Of a stretch of 42,430 nt of DNA, positions 7,623 through 15,097 are shown in pieces; positions within the stretch are counted from its first letter, which is position 1; the number at the start of each line of letters is the position of its first letter. The stretch is taken from contig JAFVGN010000024.1 in assembly GCA_017474925.1 (NCBI GenBank), forward strand, positions 1 through 42,430, given 5' to 3'. Position numbers and translations under genes: made by a program. This DNA is from Prevotella sp. Lineage in GTDB: Bacteria; Bacteroidota; Bacteroidia; Bacteroidales; Bacteroidaceae. The notes beneath the pieces are model-generated. The model saw nothing but the letters and a program-made list of their open reading frames with translations, was not told where the DNA came from and ran no database searches.

Positions 7623-8048
7623 ATGATGCCAATGATGAGAAGTAACAGCTGGATTCCTGCAGTGTTCAATGATTTGTTTGATACGGAGTTCTTGCCGAAG
7701 GCAAACTGCACAGCTCCCGCTATCAATGTGAAAGAATCGGACAAGGCTTATACTGTGGAGGTTGCTGCTCCGGGTATGAAGAAGGAAGACTTCAATGTAC
7801 ACATCAATGATGAGGGTAACCTGATCATCAAGATGGAGCAGAAGCAGGAAAAGAAGGAGGAAGACAAGAACACGCGCTACCTGCGTCGCGAGTTCAGCTA
7901 CTCGAAGTACGAGCAGACGCTGATTCTGCCTGATGACGTGAAGAAGGATGCCATTTCGGCCAAGGTGGAGCATGGTGTGCTGACCGTAGAGTTGCCCAAG
8001 ATTGTCGAGGAAAAGGTCAAGGTGTCACGCCAGATTGATATCGCATAA
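7623..8048 (+). CDS. Small heat-shock protein (Hsp20 / alpha-crystallin family)
   Basis: 141 residues, typical for bacterial Hsp20. It is an ATP-independent holdase that binds unfolding proteins in the cytoplasm as large oligomers. The alpha-crystallin domain covers about residues 30-125: PAINVKESDKAYTVEVAAPGMKKEDFNV, then LRREFSYSKYEQTLILPDDV, and the A-x-x-x-n-GVL motif (AKVEHGVLTVELPK). The short C-terminal tail lacks a clear IxI/V motif; RQIDIA at the end may serve. A strong AGGAGG ribosome site at 7609-7614, rare in this window, fixes the ATG at 7623. The gene is monocistronic with a terminator at 8073-8106. The palindrome at 7479-7506 is the best candidate control site. Confidence 0.95.
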   Translation: MMPMMRSNSWIPAVFNDLFDTEFLPKANCTAPAINVKESDKAYTVEVAAPGMKKEDFNVHINDEGNLIIKMEQKQEKKEEDKNTRYLRREFSYSKYEQTLILPDDVKKDAISAKVEHGVLTVELPKIVEEKVKVSRQIDIA

Positions 8049-8072
8049 TAAAGAAGTTTAGGAGGAAAAAGA

Positions 8073-8106
8073 AGAACCCCCGCCAATAGGCGAGGGCTCT
8101 TTTTTA
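8073..8106. terminator. Terminator between convergent hsp20 and trpB2
   Basis: Stem AGAaCCCcCGCC / GGCGaGGGcTCT with loop AATA and a T-run on the plus strand. The lower-case positions are mismatches. Serves the hsp20 side. Confidence 0.75.
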
Positions 8107-8130
8107 TATGCGCTCAATTTGTTTACTTGT

Positions 8131-9492
8131 CTATTGCTTGTCGAGTTCAGCAAGGTTCTGTGCTATCATCTCGTCGGTGACGGTGTAGTTCTGCAAGTCG
8201 CCCTTGATGAAGGCCTCGTAACTTGGCATGTCGATGAGACCGTGACCAGAGAGGTTGAAGAGAATGACCTTCTCCTCGCCGCTTTCCTTGCATTTCTTGG
8301 CCTCGCGGATGGTGGCAGCGATAGCGTGGCAGCTCTCAGGGGCAGGGATGATGCCCTCAGTACGGGCGAAGAGCATACCAGCCTCGAAAGTCTCGAGCTG
8401 AGGAATGTCGACGCCGTGCATCAAGCCGTCCTTGATAAGCTGTGAGATGATCATGCCTGCTCCGTGATAGCGCAGACCGCCAGCGTGGATGTTAGACGGA
8501 CGGAAGTTGTGGCCCAACGTGTACATGGGCAACAGCGGGGTATAGCCTGCTTCGTCACCGAAGTCGTAGCGGAACTGACCGCGTGTGAGCTTCGGACAAC
8601 TGTCGGGCTCGGCAGCAATGAACTCGGTGTTCTTGCCGTCCTTCAGGTTGTGACGCATGAAGGGGAACGAGATGCCACCGAAATTGGAACCGCCACCGAA
8701 ACAGCCAATCACGATGTCGGGATATTCACCTGCCATCGCCATCTGCTTCTCGGCCTCAAGACCAATGATGGTCTGATGCAGACCTACGTGGTTGAGCACG
8801 GAGCCCAGAGTGTATTTACAGTTGGGAGTAGTGGTAGCGAGCTCGACGGCCTCAGAGATGGCAGTGCCCAGTGAACCGCTATGGGTGGGATCCTTCGTGA
8901 GGATGTCCTTGCCGGCACGCGTTGACATCGAAGGTGAACCTTCGACGACAGCACCGAAGGTACGCATGATGCTGGAGCGATAGGGCTTCTGCTGCATGGT
9001 AATCTTCACCTGATAGACGGCACAGTCGAGACCGTATATTTTGGCAGCATAGCTAAGGGCTGCACCCCACTGGCCGGCACCGGTTTCGGTGGTGACATTG
9101 GTGGTACCCTCCTGCTTGGCATAGTAGCACTGGGGCAGGGCAGAGTTAATCTTGTGTGAACCTAAGGGGTTCGTTGACTCGTTCTTGAAATAGATATGTG
9201 CGGGTGTGCCGAGAGCCTCTTCGAGGGCGTATGCACGCACCAGCGGAGTTGAGCGGTAATACTTGTACTTCTCGAGCACGTCCTCAGGGATGTCAATCCA
9301 GGCATGTTCTGTGTCCAGCTCCTGTACGCAGCACTCGCGGGGGAAGATGTGTGCAAGGTCATCTACACCCAGCGGCTGTTTGGTTGCCGGATGGATGGGA
9401 GGCATGGGCTTGTTAGGCATGTCGGCCTGAATGTTGTACCACTGTGTTGGAATCTCACTCTCCTGAAGGATGAATTTCTTTTGTTTTGCCAT
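8131..9492 (-). CDS. trpB: Tryptophan synthase beta-like, TrpB2 type
   Basis: 453 residues, longer than classical TrpB (~400) and matching the TrpB2 class. It condenses indole with serine (PLP-dependent) to give tryptophan. The PLP lysine is K114 in NPLGSHKINSA, the phosphate loop is GCFGGGSNFGG near 263, and GAGQWG lies near 137. The extended N-terminus (IPTQWYNIQADMP) and the KNESTNPLGSHKIN variant are TrpB2 signatures. No trpA or other trp gene is nearby; TrpB2 enzymes often stand alone and are thought to salvage indole, since they lack the surface for TrpA. Own promoter at 9527-9557. Confidence 0.93.
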   Translation of the reverse strand: MAKQKKFILQESEIPTQWYNIQADMPNKPMPPIHPATKQPLGVDDLAHIFPRECCVQELDTEHAWIDIPEDVLEKYKYYRSTPLVRAYALEEALGTPAHIYFKNESTNPLGSHKINSALPQCYYAKQEGTTNVTTETGAGQWGAALSYAAKIYGLDCAVYQVKITMQQKPYRSSIMRTFGAVVEGSPSMSTRAGKDILTKDPTHSGSLGTAISEAVELATTTPNCKYTLGSVLNHVGLHQTIIGLEAEKQMAMAGEYPDIVIGCFGGGSNFGGISFPFMRHNLKDGKNTEFIAAEPDSCPKLTRGQFRYDFGDEAGYTPLLPMYTLGHNFRPSNIHAGGLRYHGAGMIISQLIKDGLMHGVDIPQLETFEAGMLFARTEGIIPAPESCHAIAATIREAKKCKESGEEKVILFNLSGHGLIDMPSYEAFIKGDLQNYTVTDEMIAQNLAELDKQ

Positions 9493-9526
9493 TGTTTTTT
9501 TGTTGTTGGTGAATAATTACCGTCTG

Positions 9527-9557
9527 CAAAGGTACGAAATTATTCTGAATACACAAT
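9527..9557 (-). promoter_or_regulatory. Promoter of trpB2
   Basis: Minus strand ATTG (complement of 9554-9557), 19 bases, TACCTTTG (complement of 9527-9534); 34 bases before the ATG. Confidence 0.65.
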
Positions 9558-9646
9558 TTATAATACTTATTTTTTTTCTGTCCTCGCGTACATTATTATA
9601 TATATAGGAAAAGCCTATGGTGTTTCGGACGGTGTCCCCTTTATGG

Positions 9647-11365
9647 TCACCTGGAGGCAGACTGCTCTGTTTCGGATCTCAGACGGTCGAAATACTCCTT
9701 AGGCTGCATGCCCATTTCCTTCTTGAACGAGGTGGCAAAATATTTGGGGTCTTTGAATCCGACGCGGTAGGCGATGTCGCTCACTCGCCAGTCGGGGTTA
9801 TCCTTGGCAAGCTGGCAGGCGGTCTTGATGCGTATGTCGCGGATGAAAGCCGTGACATTCATGCCCGTTAGTGTACGCAGCTTGTTGTACAAGGTGCTGG
9901 CGCTTGCCCCCATGTCTGCGGCAAAGGTCTCACGGTCGTAGTCGGAGTCGTCAATATGTTCGTTGATGCAGTTGTAGGCCTTTTGCAGGAATTCTTCGTC
10001 CATTGATAGCACTTGGGCCGTCGCTTTGTTGCTGCTTTCTGTATCAGTAGGGGTAGCACGGCGTATGCGCTGGCGGTTTTCTACGATATTGTCGATGTGC
10101 AACTGCAGGTCTTTCAACCTGAACGGTTTGGTGATATAATCGTCAGCACCTGCCTCCAGTGCTTCTTGGTGGTCTTCGCTTTGTGTCTTGGCCGTCAGCA
10201 GGATGATGGGAAGGTGGCTAAACTCCTCGTCCTGCTTGATGCGGCGGGTTAACTCGAGTCCGTCCATCTCTGGCATCATGACGTCTGAGATGATGATGTC
10301 GAGGTCATGATGGGTGATGAGGTTTAGCGCTTCCTGTCCGTTACTGGCCGTAAAAATCTGATATTTAGAACAAAGTAACTGTTGCATGAGCATGAGCAGT
10401 TCGGCGTTGTCCTCTACAATCAGCACACGATAGGCATTTTCGTCAGTTGTCGCTGTGGCGGCAATATTTGCGGGCGTAGTGATAATGGTTGTAGGGAAGT
10501 CTATGATGTTGCTCGCTGGCTGTTTTATTTGAACTTTGTTGTGCTCATCAATCTGAGAAGGCGAAAAGGCCTCCTTGCCGATGGGCAGGTCGACAATGAA
10601 GGTTGTTCCTTGCCCTTCAACGCTTTTGCACTTGATGGTACCTTTGTGTAGAAAAACCAAATCGCGTGTCAACGAAAGCCCTAACCCCGTCCCGATAGTG
10701 CGGTTGCGCCGGTAGTCGCCGTCAAAGTAACGTGTGAACAGGTTTTTCATCTTGTCCTTGGAAATGCCGCAGCCGTTGTCACTGACCCGGATGATAACGT
10801 GGTCATAAAACTGATTGGTTGATACATGAAGTGATACTTTACCATTCTGCTGGGTGTATTTGACGGCGTTGGAGAGCAGGTTGAAGATAATCTTGTCCAG
10901 TTTGTCCGTGTCAATCCACCCCATCATACTCTCCGGTTTGCAGCTGATGTCGAACTCGAGTTCTTTCTGCTCCATGAGAGGCTCAGTGCATCGTGCCGTT
11001 TCGGTGATGTACTTCATGACGTCTCCCTGGCTTACTAATAGTTTCAGACTGCCAGCCTGTGACTTGCTGGTCTCCAAGATTTGCTGCAGCAGTCTTACTG
11101 TCCGTTGGATGTTAAGATCCATCAGGTCATATTCTTTTTTTTCTGAGGGCTGGCTGTTGCGTAGATGTTCTACGGAGGCGGCTATGATGGTGAGTGGCGT
11201 CAACAGTTCGTGGGCTATATTGGTGAACAGATAACTCATCTGCAGACGGTTGCGTATTCGCATGCTGCGCAGATAAAGCCATCGGCCGATAGGAAGAATG
11301 ATGGCCATTAGGAAAATAATGGCTATCAAAATGAGTTCCTTGTTATTTAAATCAGACCAACTCAT
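9647..11365 (-). CDS. Membrane hybrid histidine kinase / response regulator / AraC (HTCS-like, no sensor domain)
   Basis: 572 residues from the ATG at 11365 (a longer frame to 11431 would place the -7-like element inside the gene). One transmembrane helix (~11-32) is followed by HisKA with H52 in NIAHELLTPLT, HATPase_c with NLLSNAVKYT, DNGCGIS and GTGLGLSL (~160-260), a receiver domain with D360 in IIISDVMMPEMDG and K412, and an AraC-type HTH at ~455-565. Classical HTCS proteins of Bacteroides carry a large periplasmic beta-propeller/Y_Y_Y sensor of over 700 residues; it is absent here, leaving only a few residues outside. The signal must come from the membrane, the kinase itself or a partner. 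No polysaccharide-utilisation genes adjoin it. Confidence 0.93.
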   Translation of the reverse strand: MSWSDLNNKELILIAIIFLMAIILPIGRWLYLRSMRIRNRLQMSYLFTNIAHELLTPLTIIAASVEHLRNSQPSEKKEYDLMDLNIQRTVRLLQQILETSKSQAGSLKLLVSQGDVMKYITETARCTEPLMEQKELEFDISCKPESMMGWIDTDKLDKIIFNLLSNAVKYTQQNGKVSLHVSTNQFYDHVIIRVSDNGCGISKDKMKNLFTRYFDGDYRRNRTIGTGLGLSLTRDLVFLHKGTIKCKSVEGQGTTFIVDLPIGKEAFSPSQIDEHNKVQIKQPASNIIDFPTTIITTPANIAATATTDENAYRVLIVEDNAELLMLMQQLLCSKYQIFTASNGQEALNLITHHDLDIIISDVMMPEMDGLELTRRIKQDEEFSHLPIILLTAKTQSEDHQEALEAGADDYITKPFRLKDLQLHIDNIVENRQRIRRATPTDTESSNKATAQVLSMDEEFLQKAYNCINEHIDDSDYDRETFAADMGASASTLYNKLRTLTGMNVTAFIRDIRIKTACQLAKDNPDWRVSDIAYRVGFKDPKYFATSFKKEMGMQPKEYFDRLRSETEQSASR

Positions 11366-11438
11366 GCTGCAAATATACACAAATTCTTCCAAATAATGAT
11401 AATTCTTTGCCTCAAAAAGTGCAAAAAGCACGTATTTT

Positions 11439-11493
11439 AGTTTAAAATCCGCTATTTAAGGTTTAAAAATCGTGTAATTCACGGATTTTAAAC
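11439..11493. promoter_or_regulatory. Three copies of GTTTAAAATCCG, operator candidate
   Basis: GTTTAAAATCCG at 11439-11450, its inverse CGGATTTTAAAC at 11481-11492, and an imperfect copy GTTTAAAAATCG at 11460-11471. The last two form a 15-bp inverted repeat (11459-11473 with 11479-11493, two mismatches, 5-base loop). The site lies 74-128 bases upstream of the hybrid regulator, so autoregulation is plausible. Confidence 0.5.
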
Positions 11494-11535
11494 CTCATTT
11501 ATCTGAATGTGAACCCGAAAGTGTGTTTTTTCTCT

Positions 11536-11543
11536 TACTTTTG
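11536..11543 (+). promoter_or_regulatory. Possible -7 element of an unassigned transcript
   Basis: TACTTTTG fits TAnnTTTG, but no TTTG is seen at the -33 distance. Confidence 0.3.
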
Positions 11544-11548
11544 CAATA

Positions 11549-11700
11549 TCAAAAATCGGATTCTGTTCCGGCTTGAATAAAAGGACGTGAGTCTTAGAAA
11601 TATTTAAGCGAGAAAAGTTTTTAATGGTTAAGGTTTATGGTTGATTAATTTAGTTTTTTTTGTAAAAGAACCCCGCTGAGAAGCGAGGTTCTTTTATTTT
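11549..11700 (+). ncRNA. Candidate small RNA or leader transcript, about 150 nt
   Basis: A possible -7 element at 11536-11543 is followed by 120 bases without a real ORF and then a strong terminator at 11663-11696. The only frame with a start is six codons long (ATG at 11623). The same terminator also serves trxB from the other side, so the hairpin alone does not prove a plus-strand transcript. No RNA family is recognised. Confidence 0.3.
11663..11700. terminator. Bidirectional terminator after trxB
   Basis: Stem TAAAAGAACCcCGCT / AGCGaGGTTCTTTTA with a short GAGA loop, T-rich on both strands. It ends the gpx-trxB operon on the minus strand. Confidence 0.8.
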
Positions 11701-11748
11701 GCATGCTTTACTTGTTGAGCAAGCTTTGCGTCTACAATGATTGATGTT

Positions 11749-12681
11749 TTATTGGTTGAGCAGGAAACGCTCTGCTTCAATGGCTGCCTGACACCCCGTT
11801 CCTGCAGCACTGATGGCTTGACGATAGGTAGGGTCGGCACAGTCGCCGGCAACAAAGATACCGGGCAACTTGGTGCGTGGGGTTCCGTCAATCTTCTTCA
11901 GATATCCTACCTCGTCGGTTTCCAGCCATTCCTTGAAGATGTCGGTGTTGGGCTTATGGCCTATAGCCAGAAAGAATCCGTCGATTTGTATGTCTACCAG
12001 TGTTTCGTCGGCCTCCCCCTTGCGCTTGACGAGGTGGGCTCCTTCTACGCCGTTCTCGCCGAAGAGTCCCAGCGTGTTGTGCTCGAACAGAATTTCAATG
12101 TTCTCATGCTCCATAACGCGTTGTTGCATGACTTTCGAGGCACGCAGGAAGGGCTTGCGGACAATCATGTAGACTTTCTTGGCGAGTCCTGCCAGATACA
12201 AGGCGTCTTCGCATGCAGTATCGCCGCCACCTACAACAGCTACGGTTTTCTTGCGGTAGAAGAAACCGTCGCATGTGGCACATGCAGAGACGCCTTGGCC
12301 ATTGTATTTACGCTCGTCGTCAAGGCCAAGGTACTTGGCTGAAGCTCCTGTTGCAATAATCACGGTGTCAGCCTCCAGTTCAGTACCATCCTCAGCCCAG
12401 AGCTTGTAGGGCTGCTGGGAAAAATCGACCTTGGTGATGCTTCCGTCACGGATGTCTGTGCCGAAACGCTCTGCCTGTTCCCGAAGGTCCATCATCATCT
12501 GGTTGCCGTCTACTCCTTGCGGATAGCCGGGGAAATTCTCCACTTCGGTGGTCTGGGTTAGCTGGCCGCCTGGTTGGATGCCGCAGTATTCAATGGGATT
12601 CAGATTGGCCCGGGCTGCATAAATGGCAGCGGTGTAACCTGCCGGTCCGCTGCCAATGATGATGCATTTAGTATGTTCCAT
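11749..12681 (-). CDS. trxB: Thioredoxin reductase
   Basis: 310 residues, the standard length of bacterial low-molecular-weight TrxB. It is an FAD flavoprotein that uses NADPH to reduce thioredoxin in the cytoplasm. The FAD site GSGPAGYTAAIYAARA starts at residue 10, the redox pair is C134/C137 in ACATCDG, the NADPH loop is GGGDTACEDA (~155), and the C-terminal FAD motif is GIFVAGDCADP. It begins five bases after the peroxidase stop, so both are one operon, and the pairing suggests that the peroxidase is recycled by thioredoxin. Confidence 0.96.
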   Translation of the reverse strand: MEHTKCIIIGSGPAGYTAAIYAARANLNPIEYCGIQPGGQLTQTTEVENFPGYPQGVDGNQMMMDLREQAERFGTDIRDGSITKVDFSQQPYKLWAEDGTELEADTVIIATGASAKYLGLDDERKYNGQGVSACATCDGFFYRKKTVAVVGGGDTACEDALYLAGLAKKVYMIVRKPFLRASKVMQQRVMEHENIEILFEHNTLGLFGENGVEGAHLVKRKGEADETLVDIQIDGFFLAIGHKPNTDIFKEWLETDEVGYLKKIDGTPRTKLPGIFVAGDCADPTYRQAISAAGTGCQAAIEAERFLLNQ

Positions 12682-12686
12682 ATAGT

Positions 12687-13238
12687 TTATTTTAGGAGCT
12701 CTTCGATTTGTAGGGCAATATTGTCAATCTTCTCGGTCGGTTCGAAGCGGGCTACAACCTGTCCTTTTTTGTTGATAAGGAACTTGGTGAAATTCCATTT
12801 GATGTCAGACTTCTGTTTGTAGTCTGGATCGGCTTTCGACAGCATGTCGTCCAGGATGTGTGCAATGGGATGTTCCATGTCCCAGCCGGCAAAGCCCTTC
12901 TGCTCCTGAAGGAACTTATATAGCGGATCGGCATCGTCACCGTTGACCTTGATTTTCTTGAAGCGCGGGAATTCGGTGCCAAAGTTCAGCTTGCAGAACT
13001 CATGGATGGATTCGTCGGTGCCGGGAGCCTGCTGTCCGAACTGGTTGCAGGGGAAGTCAAGGATTTCAAAACCCTGGCTGTGGTATTTCTTGTACAGGTT
13101 TTCCAGCTCTTCGTACTGTGGCGTGAAACCACACTTGGTAGCTGTGTTGACGATTAGCAGCACTTCGTTGGCATACTCTTTGAGGGAAACATCCTTACCT
13201 TTTCTGTCCTTGACAGAGAAATCATAAACAGTTTTCAT
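12687..13238 (-). CDS. Glutathione peroxidase family, thioredoxin-dependent Cys type
   Basis: 183 residues. The family reduces hydroperoxides. Peroxidatic C36 sits in NTATKCGFTPQ (cysteine, not selenocysteine), with FPCNQFGQQ (~63-70) and WNFTKFLI (~138) completing the catalytic Cys-Gln-Trp-Asn set. C82 in HEFCKLNFG is at the place of the resolving cysteine of thioredoxin-dependent members. Bacteroidales generally lack glutathione, and the next gene is trxB, so thioredoxin is the likely reductant (inference). First gene of the operon, with promoter at 13275-13306. Confidence 0.92.
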   Translation of the reverse strand: MKTVYDFSVKDRKGKDVSLKEYANEVLLIVNTATKCGFTPQYEELENLYKKYHSQGFEILDFPCNQFGQQAPGTDESIHEFCKLNFGTEFPRFKKIKVNGDDADPLYKFLQEQKGFAGWDMEHPIAHILDDMLSKADPDYKQKSDIKWNFTKFLINKKGQVVARFEPTEKIDNIALQIEELLK

Positions 13239-13274
13239 TGTTTTTAATTATTTGTGAAATAATGATTTTGATGC

Positions 13275-13306
13275 CAAAATTACAAAAAAACCTTGGTACT
13301 ACCAAA
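13275..13306 (-). promoter_or_regulatory. Promoter of the gpx-trxB operon
   Basis: Minus strand TTTG (complement of 13303-13306), 20 bases, TAATTTTG (complement of 13275-13282). The -33 continues as TTTGGTAG, close to the extended -33 seen at 2516, 31029 and 41705. Confidence 0.6.
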
Positions 13307-13419
13307 ACTTTTAGGATTTATTTCAGATTTCTATGTTCTCATGGTGAAGGCGCCGTTTATTGGTTCACTGGCCTTGTATGTCCGTCAGACAAGGGGTTGC
13401 GTGCTTCTCTGTTGTAAAA

Positions 13420-13483
13420 ACAAAGACGTGTCCATGGGCATATGCAACTACCCTGGACGCGCCTTAAATGTCTTGTACTAGCT
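13420..13483 (-). terminator. Long hairpin terminator of rpmE2
   Basis: On the minus strand, ACAAGAC ... GCGTCCAGGG, loop, CCCaTGGACaC ... GTCtTTGT followed by five T (complement of about 13417-13421). The stem has interior loops. It begins 10-15 bases past the rpmE2 stop. Nothing else is recognised between it and the gpx promoter apart from a 6-bp hairpin CCTTGT/ACAAGG near 13375-13397. Confidence 0.5.
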
Positions 13484-13493
13484 CAGAATTATC

Positions 13494-13748
13494 TTATTTC
13501 TTCGCAGCCTTACCGTAGCGGCTCATGAACTTATCAACACGACCTGCGGTGTCGACGAGCTTGCTCTTACCAGTGTAGAAGGGGTGAGAGGTGCTCGAGA
13601 TTTCAATCTTTACCACGGGGTAAGTCTCGCCTTCGAATTCTACGGTGTCGTTAGTTTTTGCGGTAGAACGCGAAAGGAACATATCGCCGTTGGACATGTC
13701 CTTAAACACGACGGGGCGATAGTTTTCTGGATGAATACCTTTTTTCAT
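13494..13748 (-). CDS. rpmE2: 50S ribosomal protein L31 type B
   Basis: 84 residues. [21 protein letters not shown] at the start and [22 protein letters not shown] at residues 53-73 are diagnostic for L31. The CxxC zinc site of type A is absent, so this is the zinc-independent type B form, which can replace the type A form when zinc is scarce in species that have both. It is monocistronic with its own promoter and terminator. Confidence 0.96.
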   Translation of the reverse strand: MKKGIHPENYRPVVFKDMSNGDMFLSRSTAKTNDTVEFEGETYPVVKIEISSTSHPFYTGKSKLVDTAGRVDKFMSRYGKAAKK

Positions 13749-13798
13749 TTTTGCTAATTATTTATATGTTATTTGTTCATTGTGCGTAAAAGCGGGTG

Positions 13799-13830
13799 CA
13801 AAGGTACAAATAATTTCTGAACCATGCAAA
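13799..13830 (-). promoter_or_regulatory. Promoter of rpmE2
   Basis: Minus strand TTTG (complement of 13827-13830), 20 bases, TACCTTTG (complement of 13799-13806). Full consensus match, about 50 bases before the ATG. Confidence 0.8.
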
Positions 13831-13891
13831 TTATTCGATGCTTTTTTCAAACTTTCGCACGTTCCTTTGTCGATTATTCAGTTTTTTGTTG

Positions 13892-13899
13892 TAATTTTG
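13892..13899 (+). promoter_or_regulatory. -7 element of the endonuclease/phosphatase gene
   Basis: TAATTTTG, with TTTG at 13866-13869 (22-base spacer, slightly long). 25 bases before the ATG. Confidence 0.55.
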
Positions 13900-13924
13900 C
13901 GCCCAATATGACTTATTAATTGGA

Positions 13925-14974
13925 ATGAGGATGAGAAAAATACTGTTATTGCTAATGATGCTTCTCGTAGTAGGAGCTCAGATTTCCTGTGGCCAGCACC
14001 AGCAAGTCTATGGTATTGGCTTCTATAATTTGGAAAACCTGTTCGACACCTTCCACGATGAGGCTAAAAACGACTACGATTTCCTACCCGACGGACGTAA
14101 TAATTGGACGGAGAAAAAGTACAAGCATAAGCTTCGCAACATGTCACAGGTGCTTGCCGAGATGGGTACCGACGTCGTACCGGGTACGGGGTGTGCCATT
14201 ATTGGTGTCAGCGAGGTCGAGAATAAACGCTGTCTGAGAGATCTCTGCAATCAGCCCAAGTTGAAGGAACGCAACTTCAAGTACTGTCATGTAGAAGGTC
14301 CCGACCCACGTGGTATTGATTGCGCGTTGCTCTACAACCCTTCATTATTCAAGGTCCGCAACGTGAAACTGGTGCCTTTTGTGCCAGACAGGAAGAAGGG
14401 GAAGGGACGTAACATACGCGGGTTCCTGACGGTTAGCGGCACTTTGGCAGGCGAACACGTTACCGTCATCGTATGCCACTGGCCAAGTCGTGGCACGGAG
14501 GCTTACTACCGTGAGCTTGCCGGATTGCAGGTGAGGGAACTGAAAGACTCGCTCCAGCGGGAAGATCCGGGTGTGAAAATTATCATCATGGGTGACATGA
14601 ATGACGATCCTCATGACCGTTCCATGTCTGAAGTCTTAGGTGCAAGGCGCAATATCAGCGACGTAGAGGACGGTGGACTCTATAATCCTTGGTGGAAGCT
14701 GCACGATTCAGGAACAGGAACACTTACATACAAGAACAAGTGGAATCTGTTCGATCAGATTGTGGTCAGCCAAAATCTGCTGAACGTAGGAGGAAAAGAC
14801 AACTTTAACACGCTGAAATTCAGCAGTAACCAGATATTCCGCCGTGATTATCTGTTCCAGGAAAAAGGCAAGCACAAGGGTGAAATCAAGCGTACCCATG
14901 CCGGTGGTACGTGGCTCGACGGCTATAGTGATCACCTGCCGACACTTATTTTTCTGAAAAAGGAAAAGAGGTAA
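13925..14974 (+). CDS. Exported endonuclease/exonuclease/phosphatase family protein
   Basis: 349 residues with an N-terminal signal (hydrophobic residues 5-19) and a cysteine at 22 (QISC), a weak lipobox. The EEP fold is evident: FYNLENLFDT (~33-42), GVSEVENK with the metal-binding Glu (~96), VCHWPSR with the catalytic His (~179), MGDMNDDP (~220) and the final YSDHLP (SDH, ~338). Family members cleave phosphodiesters in nucleic acids, sphingomyelin or phosphoinositides. The FYNLENLFDT variant is common in exported Bacteroidetes proteins whose substrate is not known. It is followed by the lipid head-group operon, which has its own promoter, so a functional link is only a possibility. Confidence 0.88.
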   Translation: MRMRKILLLLMMLLVVGAQISCGQHQQVYGIGFYNLENLFDTFHDEAKNDYDFLPDGRNNWTEKKYKHKLRNMSQVLAEMGTDVVPGTGCAIIGVSEVENKRCLRDLCNQPKLKERNFKYCHVEGPDPRGIDCALLYNPSLFKVRNVKLVPFVPDRKKGKGRNIRGFLTVSGTLAGEHVTVIVCHWPSRGTEAYYRELAGLQVRELKDSLQREDPGVKIIIMGDMNDDPHDRSMSEVLGARRNISDVEDGGLYNPWWKLHDSGTGTLTYKNKWNLFDQIVVSQNLLNVGGKDNFNTLKFSSNQIFRRDYLFQEKGKHKGEIKRTHAGGTWLDGYSDHLPTLIFLKKEKR

Positions 14975-15035
14975 TCGGAGTATTTGTAGTTTATGACGCT
15001 TTCACCCTGAAATGAAAAGAAAAATGATTTTTCCT

Positions 15036-15066
15036 TTTGCATTTCGCTCACTTATTCGTACCTTTG
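15036..15066 (+). promoter_or_regulatory. Promoter of the head-group operon
   Basis: TTTG 15036-15039, 19 bases, TACCTTTG 15059-15066; 31 bases before the ATG. Full consensus. Confidence 0.8.
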
Positions 15067-15097
15067 CACCCGAAATTGTAAAATAGCTTATTAGATA

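Noticed and set aside
13293-13481. Plus-strand frame of 62 codons between gpx and rpmE2
   Set aside because: It overlaps the rpmE2 terminator and the gpx promoter, and has no ribosome site or recognisable domain.
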